Assembly: GCA_034401795.1 (NCBI GenBank) | Contig: CM067372.1 | Location: forward strand, 19,693,722-19,757,721 | Origin: Chaetoderma sp. LZ-2023a | Lineage: Eukaryota; Mollusca; Caudofoveata; Chaetodermatida; Chaetodermatidae | Direction: 5' to 3' | Length of the DNA stretch: 64,000 nucleotides | Part shown: positions 51,601-55,472 of the stretch, piece by piece | How the letters are laid out: every line of letters starts with the position of its first letter | Numbering within the stretch: position 1 is the stretch's first letter | The notes under the pieces: generated by a model | Told to the model about the DNA's origin: nothing | Database searches by the model: none | Seen by the model: the letters and a program-made list of their open reading frames with translations, nothing else | Program-made: the position numbers and the translations under genes

Positions 51601-53650
51601 GCTTTGAACTTTTGACGCACTCCACAACCCACCCCTGGGGGCGGAGCCAAATGTAAATGTCATTTTGTACTCCACCATCATATGGGTAACTCACATACCA
51701 AATTTAGTTGAATTCCGTCCAACAGTGTCAGAGGAGTTGCATTACAATCAATTTCATGACCCTTTGCCCACCCCCCCCCCATCCCCAGGGGGCGGGGCCA
51801 AATGTAAATGTGCTCATCCACTCCACATTGATATGGGTAACTCACATACCAAATTTGGTTGAATTCCGTCCAATGGTTTCGGAGGGGATGCATTACAATC
51901 AATTTCTGCATGTTAAAATTTGACCTTTTGACCGCTCTCCCGGGGCGGAGCCAAATCTAAATAGCCTCTTGCACTCCGCAAATATAGGCGTAACTCAGAC
52001 ATTAAATTTGGTTGATTTCCGTCTAATGATTTGAGAGGAGTTGAATTACAATCAATTTCATGACCTTTTGACCCCACCCCCTACCTCCTGGGGGCGGGGC
52101 AAATGTAAATGTGCTCATGTACTCCACATTGATATGGCTAATCCATAGACCAAATTTGGTTGAATTCTGTCCAACAGTTTCATAGGAGATGCGCTATGAT
52201 CAATTTCCACACCCCTCACCCACCCTCTGTGGGTGGAGCCAAATCTAAATGGCCTCTTGCACTCCGCAATCATATGGGTAACTCAGTTATTAAATTTAGT
52301 TGAGTTCCGTCTAACAATTTCAGAGGAGTTGCGTTACAACTGATTTGACCTTTTGACCCTTGCCATGGCCCCCTGGGGGCGGAGCCAAATCTAAATATCA
52401 TCTTGCAAAGCGGAATCATATGAGTAACCCACATACTAAATTTTATTTAATTCCACCCAATGGTTTGGGAGGAGCTAGCATCACGGACGGATGGACAGAC
52501 GGACAGACACACTACAATATCGACGACATTTTTAAAATACGTGGGGATAATAAACAAGAACGACAATCAGAGAACGCTAAAGTATGCCTCACCCATTTCG
52601 TCAAGCACAACCTCCCTCCCAGGTGAGCTAATAACCGAGCCAGGCATTCCAGTGACAAATTTTCAAAAAATAGTGTTCTCTTGATCTGTAAATGGACATT
52701 AAGCAAATTTTTTTTCTTGACAAAATCTGACCATTAAAAGGTTATGTTTAATCCTGTATTTTAACCCTTTAATGGTCAAAGAATTTGCTTTTAAGTAAAT
52801 GTCCATTTGCAGTTTAATTCAGGGAAGGATATTTTTTTTAATTATTTAAAATTGGAATAAATGGCTCTGTGATTGATCCAGTCATCCAGAGCTGAATACC
52901 AGGAACAAGACAGACATGTTCAAGCGACCAGATTGCAGAGCTGAATACCAGGAACAAGACAGACATGCTCAAGCGACCAGCTTGCAGAGCTAAATACCAG
53001 GAACAAGAGACATGTTCAAGCGACCAGCTTGCAGAGCTGAATACCAGGAACAAGAGACATGTTCAAGCGATCAGCTTGCAGAGCTGAATACCAGGAACAA
53101 GAGACATGTTCAAGCGACCAGCTTGCAGCACTGAATACCAGGAACAAGAGACAGGTTCAAGTGAGCAGCTTGCAGAGCTGAATACCAGGAACAAGACAGA
53201 CATGTTCAAGCTACCAGCTTGCAGAGCTCAATACCAGGAACAAGACAGACATGTTCAAGTGAGCAGCTTGCGAAGCTGATTACCACGAACAAGACAGGCA
53301 TGTTCAAGCGACCAGCTTGCAGAGCTGAATACCACGAACAACACACACATGTTCAACTGACTAGCTTGCAGAGCTGAATACCACAAACAACACAGACATG
53401 TTCAAGTGAGCAGCTTGCACAGCTGAATACCACGAACAAGACAGACATGTTCAAGCGACCAGCTTGCAGAGCTGAATACCACGAACAACACAGACATGTT
53501 CAAGTGACCAGCTTGCAGATATGAATACCACGAACAACACAGACATGTTCAAGCCACCAGCTTGCAGAGCTGAATACCACGAACAAGACAGACATGTGCA
53601 ACTCTCACCTTCTGATACTTCTGCAGAATCTCAACGATATTCACTTCCAT
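12429..53650 (-). CDS. RRN3: RRN3 / TIF-IA, RNA polymerase I initiation factor (15-exon gene)
   Basis: RRN3 binds RNA polymerase I and bridges it to the promoter selectivity factor, so it licenses rRNA transcription in the nucleolus in response to growth signals. The coding sequence is the minus-strand join 53650-53609, 51109-51053, 49084-48995, 46571-46442, 45728-45614, 42366-42198, 36777-36694, 31750-31606, 31112-30982, 29894-29764, 28153-27981, 27103-26995, 17499-17347, 13371-13311, 12608-12429. It totals 1770 nt, or 589 residues plus a stop, with no frame break. Human RRN3 is about 650 residues. Hallmarks are LPTHASCHVQF (near 301), HGPFYS (396-401), RLNPLK (439-444), FFPFDP (500-505), an acidic run near 528-536 and an SP-containing tail. 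The protein starts about 57 residues later than the human one, so the mTOR-site region is absent unless an upstream coding exon was missed. A pseudogene is unlikely because all 15 exons are open. Confidence 0.93.
13050..13285. mobile_element. Family A fold-back MITE (intron 14)
   Basis: The palindromic core is present: 'tgactgg...cgataaccgagccagtcattgcagtggtaaattttcaaaa'. The ends are diverged ('ctttaatggtcaa', 'ttgactcttaaatgattaa'). It ends about 25 bp from exon 14. Confidence 0.7.
13311..13371 (-). CDS. RRN3: RRN3 coding exon 14
   Basis: 61 nt. It completes an Arg, then encodes SGKLIVPLYQEFEDVIQEDE, with acceptor TGTTTCAG and donor GAG|GTATGA. It corresponds to human SKKFIDPIYQVWEDMSAEE. 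Confidence 0.92.
13414..13747. mobile_element. TIR MITE (family G)
   Basis: The terminal inverted repeats are 20 bp, ACAATGGAC(C/A)TTTCCAGTTT, at 13414-13433 and 13728-13747, differing at one base. Other copies lie at 37043-38418 (split by a hAT) and 50180-50469, with a fragment near 6510-6600. I could not define the target duplication. Confidence 0.75.
14265..14925. repeat. 42-bp minisatellite with inverted nuclear-receptor half-sites
   Basis: About 16 units of 'actgttgatatttattgaat','agtgaagaggtcacagtgac','ct'. Shorter variants occur. Nine units carry a perfect inverted repeat AGGTCAnnnTGACCT, the first at 14397-14411 and the last at 14893-14907. The leading short unit has AGGTCA-G-TGACCT. 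The array lies in RRN3 intron 13, 4 kb or less from exons 13 and 14. Confidence 0.95.
15092..15112. repeat. (TA)n microsatellite
   Basis: About nine TA dinucleotides. It is a simple repeat in intron 13. Confidence 0.9.
15420..15600. repeat. AATTCC-rich tandem repeat
   Basis: Three 30-bp units of 'attttatcaattccaattcc' plus 'acctcaattc', followed by degenerate 'attcca' repeats. Related GGAATT-rich stretches are at 17110-17262 and 60072-60165, where the block starts CAGGGCTGCGGTCAATTC. This looks like an AATTCC-repeat-bearing family inserted several times. Confidence 0.75.
15613..15841. mobile_element. Family A fold-back MITE
   Basis: It is bounded by TTAA on both sides (15613-15616, 15838-15841). 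It begins CCCTTTAATGCC and carries the 'actggctcagttatgg' core. The ends and TTAA fit a piggyBac-type non-autonomous element. Confidence 0.7.
16595..16760. mobile_element. Family A MITE, partial
   Basis: It contains 'gaaaatttaccactggaatt', the palindromic centre, and 'cattgcaggtgttttggccgg', ending near 'ttaaaggtttaaggg'. The left end has decayed. Confidence 0.6.
17110..17262. repeat. GGAATT/AATTCC-rich repeat
   Basis: Degenerate repeats of 'aatttatcaattccaattcc' end 'ggaattgacccaaccctgcc'. It lies just downstream, in transcript sense, of RRN3 exon 13. Confidence 0.7.
17347..17499 (-). CDS. RRN3: RRN3 coding exon 13
   Basis: 50 complete codons, beginning MHQLAFCDTIIQRNRRSLL and ending INPLDSFFPFDPYLLR, with 2 nt over. 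The acceptor is CACGCAG. The donor is AG|GTTGGT, which is weak but keeps the frame into exon 14. It matches human YQLVFCYTIIERNNR and NPLDTFFPFDP. Confidence 0.95.
17985..18230. repeat. Left inverted terminal repeat of the DIRS-type element
   Basis: It shares about 245 bp, in inverted orientation, with 25497-25606 plus 26793-26940. Shared marks are 'ctactctgcatttagcca', 'ccaggctactggtagaatac', 'cccagcatatggcctactag' and 'tgcgcaaaggagcccaaata'. Immediately outside and inside it (17907-17985 and 18290-18380) is a second, shorter inverted pair containing 'ttattaaccnctataaac'. Confidence 0.8.
18745..19425 (-). pseudogene. Tyrosine recombinase domain of the DIRS-type element
   Basis: The 226-codon frame contains VFLVASASARGRSKIHALS (the first Arg region of the recombinase fold), HLWVPYAEEVARPVSKATVARW and, near the end, GDVMYVAGWQSESSCIS, the usual DIRS C-terminal block. 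The expected H-x-x-R stretch reads as a diverged ILTRMECLLSF. The last residues continue in another frame (VSHFLKGSESRG), so there is a frameshift at the 3' end. It is almost certainly inactive. Confidence 0.75.
19517..20306 (-). pseudogene. RNase H / pol C-terminal remnant of the DIRS-type element
   Basis: Two overlapping frames carry RTKYFLVASHVPGRLIFLAD followed by QLSR, then TEWQLTKSVAKVIFQLLG, HVDLFATCLNTQVSSFMSP and VNALSQSWIGMFAYTFPP. This is the recognisable RNase H-to-linker segment of DIRS pol (H.PG..N..AD.LSR; DLFAT..N; FPP). The switch of frame around 20.1 kb shows at least one frameshift. Confidence 0.75.
21118..21810. repeat. 36-bp minisatellite, about 19 units
   Basis: The unit is 'acatgacagaaaacctgatc','tcacacatccgccccc'. 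Because 36 is a multiple of 3 and the unit lacks stops, three unrelated frames stay open for 180-200 codons. These are not genes. Confidence 0.95.
22245..23655. repeat. Family F interspersed repeat, about eight internal units
   Basis: It opens 'gtctcgcctgtctcc' and closes 'caggcgagacaaaaa', a 10-bp inverted end (GTCTCGCCTG). The internal units of about 170 bp share 'gtgacctttgacc', 'ccaagtttggttccaattgg' and 'cgcaaaaacttaac'. It is inserted in the DIRS-type element or replaces part of it. Confidence 0.75.
24009..24107 (-). pseudogene. 5S rRNA-like sequence (pseudogene or SINE head)
   Basis: On the minus strand it reads 'aacaccggttctcgtccgat','cactgaagttta', 'gtacttggatgggtgactgc' and 'gaacactgggtgccgtagg', in the order and spacing of eukaryotic 5S rRNA from about position 20 to the 3' end. 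The internal-promoter boxes (AAGTTTAGC; GTACTTGGATGGGTGAC) are intact. The first about 20 bases do not match well. No T-run terminator follows at once (TTTAAATAG). Confidence 0.7.
24105..24240. repeat. Palindromic repeat shared with the DIRS left end
   Basis: It carries 'acatctataccgttcaatcac', 'gtttatagtggttaataaaa' and 'ctacagactaatccacaagg', also found at 17907-17985 (inverted) and 18290-18425. It probably belongs to the terminal or internal complementary region of the DIRS-type element, or to a MITE inserted in it. Confidence 0.55.
24560..25083 (-). pseudogene. gag-like 5' region of the DIRS-type element
   Basis: Two adjoining frames: the upstream one has a Cys-rich stretch, CTSMKCDHIHSAEFSGMCAS then RVRCLLCAGYARVS. 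The downstream one has MSLDEWISMAIRVAKDES and a basic KPKPKDSKKRTK patch. Position at the 5' end, Cys pairs and the acidic/basic tail suggest gag. This is inference, with no strong family match by eye. Confidence 0.45.
25497..26940. repeat. Right inverted terminal repeat of the DIRS-type element, split by a hAT
   Basis: Positions 25497-25606 and 26793-26940 together mirror 17985-18230. Removing the hAT and one 8-bp duplication restores a continuous arm. Confidence 0.8.
25607..26784. mobile_element. Non-autonomous hAT transposon
   Basis: The termini are TAGAGCTGGGCGGT and its exact complement. The 8-bp target duplication GTCTCTAG lies at 25599-25606 and 26785-26792. Both subterminal regions are rich in 'ccgcggtaccacggtatacc' palindromes. 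The 1178 bp contain no transposase. The TAGnGCTGGGCG end and 8-bp duplication are typical of animal hAT elements. Confidence 0.92.
26995..27103 (-). CDS. RRN3: RRN3 coding exon 12
   Basis: It completes a Gly, then encodes VKWAEHLNLQSIVTSRLNPL, KVCLPVVVRTFANIT and 2 nt, with the donor CCAG|GTAACA. It matches human LQYLQSLNFERIVMSQLNPLKICLPSVVNFFAAIT. The intron after it is 9.5 kb and is filled by a DIRS-type retrotransposon. Confidence 0.96.
27243..27345. mobile_element. Family A MITE, half copy
   Basis: 'ttttcaaaaatagtcttctc','ttggtctgcaaatgg' then 'gtgttaaaggg'. Only the right arm remains. Confidence 0.6.
27661..27891. mobile_element. Family A fold-back MITE, complete
   Basis: TTAA (27661-27664) is followed by CCCTCTAACACTCATATCAGC, and the element ends GAGGGTTAAAGGG then TTAA (27888-27891). 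The core palindrome, 'tcgataatcgagccagtcat', is long. Confidence 0.8.
27981..28153 (-). CDS. RRN3: RRN3 coding exon 11
   Basis: It enters in phase 2 (GA|C gives Asp), encodes TTMTCLGLIAQWILDYIAHA, then HGPFYSVCQTLFYVFAFRHK, and ends AAAG|GTGGGT. Human equivalents are CLDLLVNWLHIYL and HGPFYSACQAVFYTFVFRHK. The acceptor tract (GTGTGTTTTATTTTGCCAG) is continuous with a minisatellite that begins 14 bp away. Confidence 0.96.
28167..29470. repeat. About 60-bp minisatellite with splice-site-like units
   Basis: About 22 units of 'acacacgactcactaacaac','aatagtatatgtgtatatga','tgacagctgataaac' with variable (AC)n. The minus-strand open frames here are by-products. The array starts 14 bp from the acceptor of RRN3 exon 11 and supplies its GT-rich tract. 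Confidence 0.95.
29764..29894 (-). CDS. RRN3: RRN3 coding exon 10
   Basis: 43 codons plus 2 nt, AICDGFLDFLFKKVKDPNTQ to ASLLARAKFISI, between TTGTTTCAG and the donor TTGA|GTGAGT. It matches human FLEHLWKKLQDPSNPAIIRQ...GSFLARAKFIPL. Confidence 0.96.
29945..30030. repeat. Short tandem plus (AC)n microsatellite
   Basis: Two copies of 'gcgttcaggggtgc' precede an (ACAC)n run with GCATGC interruptions. It lies 50 bp from the acceptor side of exon 10. Confidence 0.85.
30370..30960. repeat. 36-bp minisatellite, about 16 units
   Basis: The unit is 'cttaacttcaagctcggcat','acaggagcatcatagg', degenerate at the high-coordinate end. The 145-codon frame it creates (AELEVKPMMLLY repeats) is not a gene. 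It ends about 25 bp from the donor of RRN3 exon 9. Confidence 0.95.
30982..31112 (-). CDS. RRN3: RRN3 coding exon 9
   Basis: It completes a Gly codon, then encodes 43 residues including RLYREMLTVFERIILPTHAS and CHVQFIMFYLCSLRP, with the donor CCA|GTAAGT. LPTHASCHVQF.MFYLCS is identical or nearly so to human and is the most conserved stretch of the gene. Confidence 0.96.
31205..31385. mobile_element. Family B fold-back MITE
   Basis: 'gttgaatattttgaaaataattgg' faces 'cgctcaaaataatcaaca' around 'gagattgctgtccgaggcaa'. Related copies are at 42.5, 42.9, 43.2, 44.7, 48.6, 54.0, 54.2, 54.9 and 55.7 kb. Confidence 0.6.
31606..31750 (-). CDS. RRN3: RRN3 coding exon 8
   Basis: 48 codons plus 1 nt, from EADVSDLTMIRESNIDEGER to FIQSSCFED, with the donor GATG|GTAAAT. 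The part NKLDVMMDVVLGFIQ matches human ERLDILMSLVLSYMKDVCYVDG. The acceptor TTTTTCCAG comes directly out of a 45-bp minisatellite. Confidence 0.92.
31760..32330. repeat. About 45-bp minisatellite, about 13 units
   Basis: The unit is 'caacacatatacactcttca','cattgctaatcaaagatagc','tcaaa', with deletions. It begins about 10 bp from the acceptor of RRN3 exon 8. Confidence 0.92.
32935..33080 (+). pseudogene. LINE ORF2 C-terminal fragment
   Basis: The plus-strand frame reads RGWQRNQWLDNIREERSEK and then KKTWRSTDQIVSRQ, followed by a TGATGATGG tail. This is the pattern of the far C-terminus of many LINE ORF2 proteins (GR.R..W.DNI...; WR..V..V). It is short and non-functional. Confidence 0.5.
33090..33965. 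repeat. 59-60-bp minisatellite with shared flank, copy 1
   Basis: The left flank is 'aattgttagcacaagctttc' then 'cagctctggtatgaagtgag'. After it come about 13 units of 'gtacacatagtccaatacca','tagtcaggccaaagaaccaa','atcaaagcacacatacact'. The flank is repeated at the other two arrays. Confidence 0.95.
33990..34190. repeat. Copy of the 1.33-1.98 kb interspersed repeat
   Basis: 'tttatcggatcgctttgaaa','cttcacagggtggttggact' and 'atctatcgaaattgacgatg' match the 1.33-1.98 kb family. 'gatggcgccgtccgggcgggtgg' resembles the fold-back element at 1.12 kb, so the two probably form one composite element. Confidence 0.65.
34191..35335. other. Unassigned unique-looking segment
   Basis: No recognised gene. 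It includes short frames at 34214-34456 (+) and 34868-35050 (-), and an AAGATGGCG start context at 35206-35214 with an inverted CCAAT box 40 bp upstream. Its base composition is less A+T-rich than its surroundings. It could be one end of an unrecognised mobile element. Confidence 0.25.
35336..36520 (+). mobile_element. Helitron-like family C copy
   Basis: It has the same internal blocks as 4.55-6.47 kb ('cccttgaacaaacttggttc', 'gcctcaaaatccatcaaata'-type). It ends 'gacggacggtcgccatggcataagctcattgagct' without the hairpin/CTAA terminus, where a family B element begins. Confidence 0.65.
36525..36655. mobile_element. Family B fold-back MITE
   Basis: 'gctgaatattttgaaactaa','tttgcctgg' faces 'cttccagtcaaattattttc','aaaatattcaaca'. 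It truncates the Helitron-like copy and ends about 40 bp from RRN3 exon 7. Confidence 0.65.
36694..36777 (-). CDS. RRN3: RRN3 coding exon 7
   Basis: 28 codons, VRSPRQKIEDVQTESDEKDE then LDADIFQM, between TTTCTGTCAG and the donor ATG|GTGAGA. It aligns with human VNASRQGIEDAEETATQ...LFNMDEDEE, a poorly conserved acidic linker. The assignment rests on position, phase and the RQxIED core. Confidence 0.85.
37043..38418. mobile_element. Family G TIR MITE, interrupted by a hAT
   Basis: The outer parts (37043-37118 and 38201-38418) read as one family G copy once the hAT is removed: 'acaattgacctttcaagttt' to 'aaaactggatgtctcaatgt'. It aligns with 50180-50469. Confidence 0.75.
37119..38192. mobile_element. 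Non-autonomous hAT transposon, second family
   Basis: The ends are TAGGGCTGCGCG and its exact complement. The 8-bp duplication GGGTGATG lies at 37111-37118 and 38193-38200. The subterminal regions are rich in 'tatcggttt' repeats. It is 1074 bp with no transposase. Confidence 0.92.
38470..39480. repeat. 59-60-bp minisatellite with shared flank, copy 2
   Basis: The flank 'taattgttagcacaaacttt' to 'ctctggtatgaagtgagcat' is followed by about 16 units. A run of units here has the variant 'ccaatatcatag', showing local homogenisation. Confidence 0.95.
39770..40505. repeat. 59-60-bp minisatellite with shared flank, copy 3
   Basis: The flank is 'taattgttggcacagacttt' to 'ctctggtaggaagtgagcat', then about 11 units. 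The array lies only 290 bp from copy 2 and in the same orientation. Confidence 0.95.
40900..41645 (+). pseudogene. Decayed LINE reverse transcriptase C-terminal half
   Basis: The plus-strand frames read EQLKPAGFIMNDAKIEFTL, then RLPVKMQLYEATCVSIMLYS, and then RRSMLGHVLRM. This follows the order seen after the YADD box in LINE ORF2 (LGL..N..KT..M; .K..LY.A.V...LLYG; LRWLGHVLRM). There are several frameshifts and stops. The clade differs from the LINE at 61 kb. Confidence 0.65.
41960..42078. mobile_element. Family A MITE, right half
   Basis: 'cctctcttggcctgcaaata' to 'cactgcagaggccggttttg' and 'aattaaaggg'. The left arm is missing. Confidence 0.55.
42198..42366 (-). CDS. RRN3: RRN3 coding exon 6
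   Basis: 56 codons after the split Ala. It begins MPTVLLPLLKEQFPFLGKH and ends QMLKLD|GTAAGC, phase 0. It is strongly similar to human FLMPILVEKFPFVRK...ECYVHNLLRI...ILELIIEKLLKLD. Confidence 0.93.
42505..43060. mobile_element. Two family B fold-back MITEs
   Basis: Copy 1 (about 42505-42685) has 'ttgaaactaatttgactgga'. Copy 2 (about 42850-43030) has 'ctgttgaatattttgaacat' facing 'atgttcaaaatattcaacag'. About 160 bp separates them. Confidence 0.6.
43227..43428. mobile_element. Family B fold-back MITE, complete (piggyBac-like ends)
   Basis: The exact flanks are TTAA at 43223-43226 and 43429-43432. The element begins CCCTTTCACCGACAAA and ends TCTGTGAAAGGG. The centre has 'aagccattgctgctgcctaa' facing 'agcagcaacgacttcc'. 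CCCTTT ends with TTAA duplication are the signature of piggyBac-type MITEs. Confidence 0.82.
43540..43690. mobile_element. Family A MITE, internally shortened
   Basis: 'gactatttttgaaaagttaa','cactgagatgactgtcattc','cagtggtaaaat' leads to a GTTTTGGCTGACC end. The palindrome's centre has collapsed. Confidence 0.6.
44210..44376. repeat. Near-perfect hairpin, 71-bp arms
   Basis: Arms 44210-44280 and 44306-44376 are inverted copies with one mismatch, and the loop is 25 bp of A+T-rich sequence. It belongs to none of the fold-back families nearby and has no TTAA ends. The arms include 'cgtccatccatatcactacc'. Confidence 0.92.
44715..44805. mobile_element. Short family B fold-back copy
   Basis: 'tgttgaatattttgaacata','attgggtt' meets 'aacccaaattatgctaaaaa','atattcaacag' almost head to head. 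Confidence 0.6.
45614..45728 (-). CDS. RRN3: RRN3 coding exon 5 (acidic segment)
   Basis: The exon enters in phase 1, completing a Lys codon, and leaves in phase 2 at CCGGC|GTATGT. It encodes TVQVDDDKVVDEESRVKDDA, followed by HKVLRAIGRIVPA. The acidic stretch replaces the human DVSDSDDEDD loop. The residues that in human carry the CK2 phosphoserines are not serine here apart from the Ser in DEESR. Confidence 0.9.
46185..46415. mobile_element. Family A fold-back MITE
   Basis: From 'tttaaacctttaatgacta' to 'cggcatgaaaaggttaaa', with the palindrome 'ctcagttatcgagccagtca'. It lies about 25 bp from RRN3 exon 4. Confidence 0.7.
46442..46571 (-). CDS. RRN3: RRN3 coding exon 4
   Basis: 43 codons plus 1 nt. 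The exon opens KVDWTRHDATVIHEYQAFI and closes KHFFP, between TTTACAG and the donor CCAA|GTATGT. It aligns with human LPWLNRSQTVVEEYLAFLGNLV...SHFVP. A partial copy of the exon's 5' edge and acceptor region appears just above it (46605-46680), a small local duplication. Confidence 0.9.
46680..48160 (+). mobile_element. Helitron-like family C copy
   Basis: There are two tandem internal units. It ends 'ggcctttcaggccaggtgat|ctaa|taatg', with the hairpin and CTAA terminus. The 5' hairpin end is missing, so the copy is 5'-truncated. Confidence 0.65.
48535..48920. mobile_element. Family B copy followed by family A MITE
   Basis: About 48535-48640 is a family B palindrome ('gctgttgttgctatgggcag'). 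About 48705-48920 is a family A copy with a short centre ('atcactggattccagtgaca') and 'gtgttaaagggttaa' at its end, 75 bp from RRN3 exon 3. Confidence 0.65.
48995..49084 (-). CDS. RRN3: RRN3 coding exon 3
   Basis: Thirty codons beginning SAILAQYLRALRDHITLLDK lie between the acceptor TTATTTCAG and the donor CTG|GTGAGT, phase 0 at both ends. It corresponds to human DQIINWLLEFRSSIMYLTKDFEQLISIIL, an N-terminal helical repeat. Confidence 0.88.
49595..49760. repeat. 27-bp minisatellite, six units
   Basis: The unit is 'tattcactgctggaaggtaa','tcctgat'. Five of the six units are nearly identical, suggesting recent expansion. Confidence 0.92.
49788..50025. mobile_element. Family A fold-back MITE
   Basis: TTAA then CCCTTTAACACTCATATCGGCC, the palindromic centre 'gctcgataacccagccagtc', and the end GAGGGTTAAAGGG. 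Confidence 0.8.
50180..50469. mobile_element. Family G TIR MITE
   Basis: From 'acaattgacctttccagttt' to 'aaaactggaaacatccattgt'. It contains the palindrome-like 'tgacatcataatcattacgt'. Confidence 0.7.
50530..50893. mobile_element. Two family A MITEs in tandem
   Basis: Copy 1 (about 50530-50756) and copy 2 (50757-50893) meet at a single TTAA (50753-50756). Copy 2 is short and shows both ends clearly: CCCTTTAACACTCATATTGG and, inverted, GTTAAAGGG after 'agaagctgtttttggctgtc'. Confidence 0.75.
51053..51109 (-). CDS. RRN3: RRN3 coding exon 2
   Basis: Nineteen codons (GLTRDYDIFLSNLSNPEIK) sit between the acceptor TTTGTTGCAG and the donor AAG|GTCAGT, phase 0 at both ends. It aligns with human GETNDFELLKNQLLDPDIK. 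The identity is modest, but the splice signals and phase fit on both sides. Confidence 0.85.
51140..52632 (+). mobile_element. Helitron-like element, third subfamily
   Basis: About seven units of roughly 200 bp share 'gggggcggagccaaatctaaa', 'accaaatttggttgaattcc' and 'gacccaccccc'. It ends 'cctcccaggtgag|ctaa|taacc'. A 3' hairpin is less clear than in family C. Confidence 0.5.
52640..52885. mobile_element. Family A half copies
   Basis: A right half ('gagccaggcattccagtgac' to 'accattaaaaggtta') is followed by a left half beginning 'ttaaccctttaatggtcaaa'. The join may be a rearranged pair. Confidence 0.55.
52890..53602. repeat. About 49-bp minisatellite, about 14 units
   Basis: The unit is 'cagcttgcagagctgaatac','caggaacaagacagacatgt','tcaagcgac'. 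Units near the high end read 'ccacgaacaa'. It starts about 7 bp from the donor of RRN3 exon 1. On the minus strand each unit contains 'tcttgttcctggtattcag', an acceptor-like string. Confidence 0.95.
53609..53650 (-). CDS. RRN3: RRN3 coding exon 1 (start codon)
   Basis: This encodes MEVNIVEILQKYQK and ends in phase 0 at AAG|GTGAG. It matches the human segment TVTEVLLKYKK. The exon probably begins at 53663, after a pyrimidine-rich acceptor ending TTTTTGCAG, which gives 13 nt of 5'UTR. A TGA lies in frame two codons before the ATG, which supports this ATG as the start if that acceptor is used. The alternative is a weak acceptor (CTGAG) joined to an unseen upstream coding exon. The donor lies about 9 bp from a 49-bp minisatellite. 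Confidence 0.78.
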
Positions 53651-53679
53651 AACTCAGAAATGCCTGCAAAAATCGGGGA

Positions 53680-53810
53680 TGGGGTAATAGTAAAATGTAA
53701 TAGTAATAGGCGATTACAGCGATTTCCATGTATTAGTAATAGAAATAGATCGTTAATTTTACAATGTAATAGTAATAGATTGAATGGTAATAGGTCATAG
53801 CCCATTACTC
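53680..53810. repeat. (TAATAG)n-like degenerate repeat
   Basis: Repeats of 'gtaatagtaatag' and 'attagtaatag' lie 20 bp upstream of the probable exon 1 acceptor. A smaller patch is at 55130-55185. Confidence 0.8.
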
Positions 53811-53949
53811 GTCTATTACAGGGGTATCTTATATGCTCAGCATACAAGCCACAAAATTCTGCTTCCACATATTTTTTAATATATGCAACAGACGGAATCA
53901 AAAAGCCAAACAATGTATATGCTGTTTAATTCTGAAGATCTGTGTGGGT

Positions 53950-55000
53950 GTGTTAAACTATTCTTGTAAGACAACAACAGTTGCAGCAAGACAATAGGCA
54001 GCAACAGCTTCCAGTCAAATTGGTTTCAAAACATTCAATATAATATTTATTGATCTTATACTCCAGAGTTTAAGAATCAATGGGTTAACCTCTGACCCAT
54101 TCTATCTATTCTCAAACAACCATATAATTTTCAAACAACCATATAGGAAATTTGTGGAAAATTTTTAAACTAATTTGGCTAGAAGCTGTTACTTTGTAAG
54201 GCTGCAACTGCTTCATTCCTAATTAATTTCAAAGTCCTAGAATATTTTTTACACGATAAAAAATTTGGGTTATTTGGTTTGCATAGGTGACAGGGTTAAT
54301 TCTTAAATAACATTTTATATTTTAAATAGTCATTAGGTAGATAAATAAATTAAGTACACATAGTGGTGAAAAAGTGAATAGTTTACTAACATCTTTACTT
54401 TCATTATATCTTACATAATGGTTAAAGGCTTAACTATAGTCAAATGACTCCCAGCATGGCGTCTGGGGAACAGAGATTGTATCCATAATTAATCTATTTA
54501 CAACTACTTCTAAAATATCAGTGGGCTAATAACTGTATATTCTTTACTAACCAGCGTTCAAGTTCCCCTGATATTGCTGTAAGTTGTTGTTCTATATACA
54601 TCAACTACTTTCAGCAATGCAAATTTCATAATATTCTGTGGTCTTCCTGATCTTGTAGAATATAATAGAATGTTGAGATTTGCCCAGAGAGATAAATAGG
54701 TTAAAATCATTCAAGCATAGACTACTATCTGACCACAACAGAGGAACAGGGCTATTCACTAACATTGTATCAGTAAATAAAACATGTATGGTGAACTTGG
54801 GGAAATATAGGTAAGAGTCTACACTCAATACTCTTATCATTAACCCATGTGGAAACTTGTTTATGATGTAAGAAACAATTAGTTGAATATTTTGAAATCA
54901 ATTTTCCTGGAAGACATTACTGCCTGTAGCAATGCACTTTAGTCAAAATATTTTCAAAATATTCAAAAGCTGTCCTATTTGGTTTCAATGAAATTGAGAT
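53950..55000. repeat. Several family B fold-back copies
   Basis: Copies lie at about 53970-54060, 54150-54300 and 54870-54990, recognised by 'gaatattttgaaatcaattt' and 'cttccagtcaaatt'. Between them no gene was seen. Confidence 0.55.
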
Positions 55001-55314
55001 AAAGGGGCTTAATCATTGAAAAGGCTGACATTCAAATATCTGACTTGTTTTCATGTGCATGCATGTATGTAGGAATACATGTACATGAGCGATATATCTA
55101 TTGCTCAAATGTATCAAATCTGGTGTAATTGTAATAGTAATATAAGGAATCGAAAGTAATAGTAATAGATACAATGTAATTGACCACCTCCCTGGCAAAA
55201 ATACATACGGGTTGGTGCAAAATAACATGAAATTTGTGTCAACCATAATGTGGAAATTTCAAATATTCTGAAATAATGATGTTTTTGTGAATTTTAAATC
55301 ACCAGATGTCATAT

Positions 55315-55472
55315 TTACGGTTCCGGGATGGTTCGTACCAGGGACGATTCGTCAGGGTCGGTTCATCCCATTTTTCATATGGCTCGATTCGTTCCCTGTT
55401 CATGGGATGAATCATCCCATGGACATTTCGTACCAGGGTTGTTTCGCCCCGGGACGATTCGTCCTATTTATA
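55315..55472. repeat. GGGACGATTCGTCC-type inverted repeats
   Basis: Repeated 'gggacgattcgtc', 'catgggatgaatcatcccat' and 'ggttcgtaccaggg' words, themselves palindromic. Confidence 0.75.

Noticed and set aside
12429-53650. RRN3 as a pseudogene
   Set aside because: All 15 exons join without a frameshift or stop and have GT-AG introns; only the exon 13 donor (GTTGGT) is weak.
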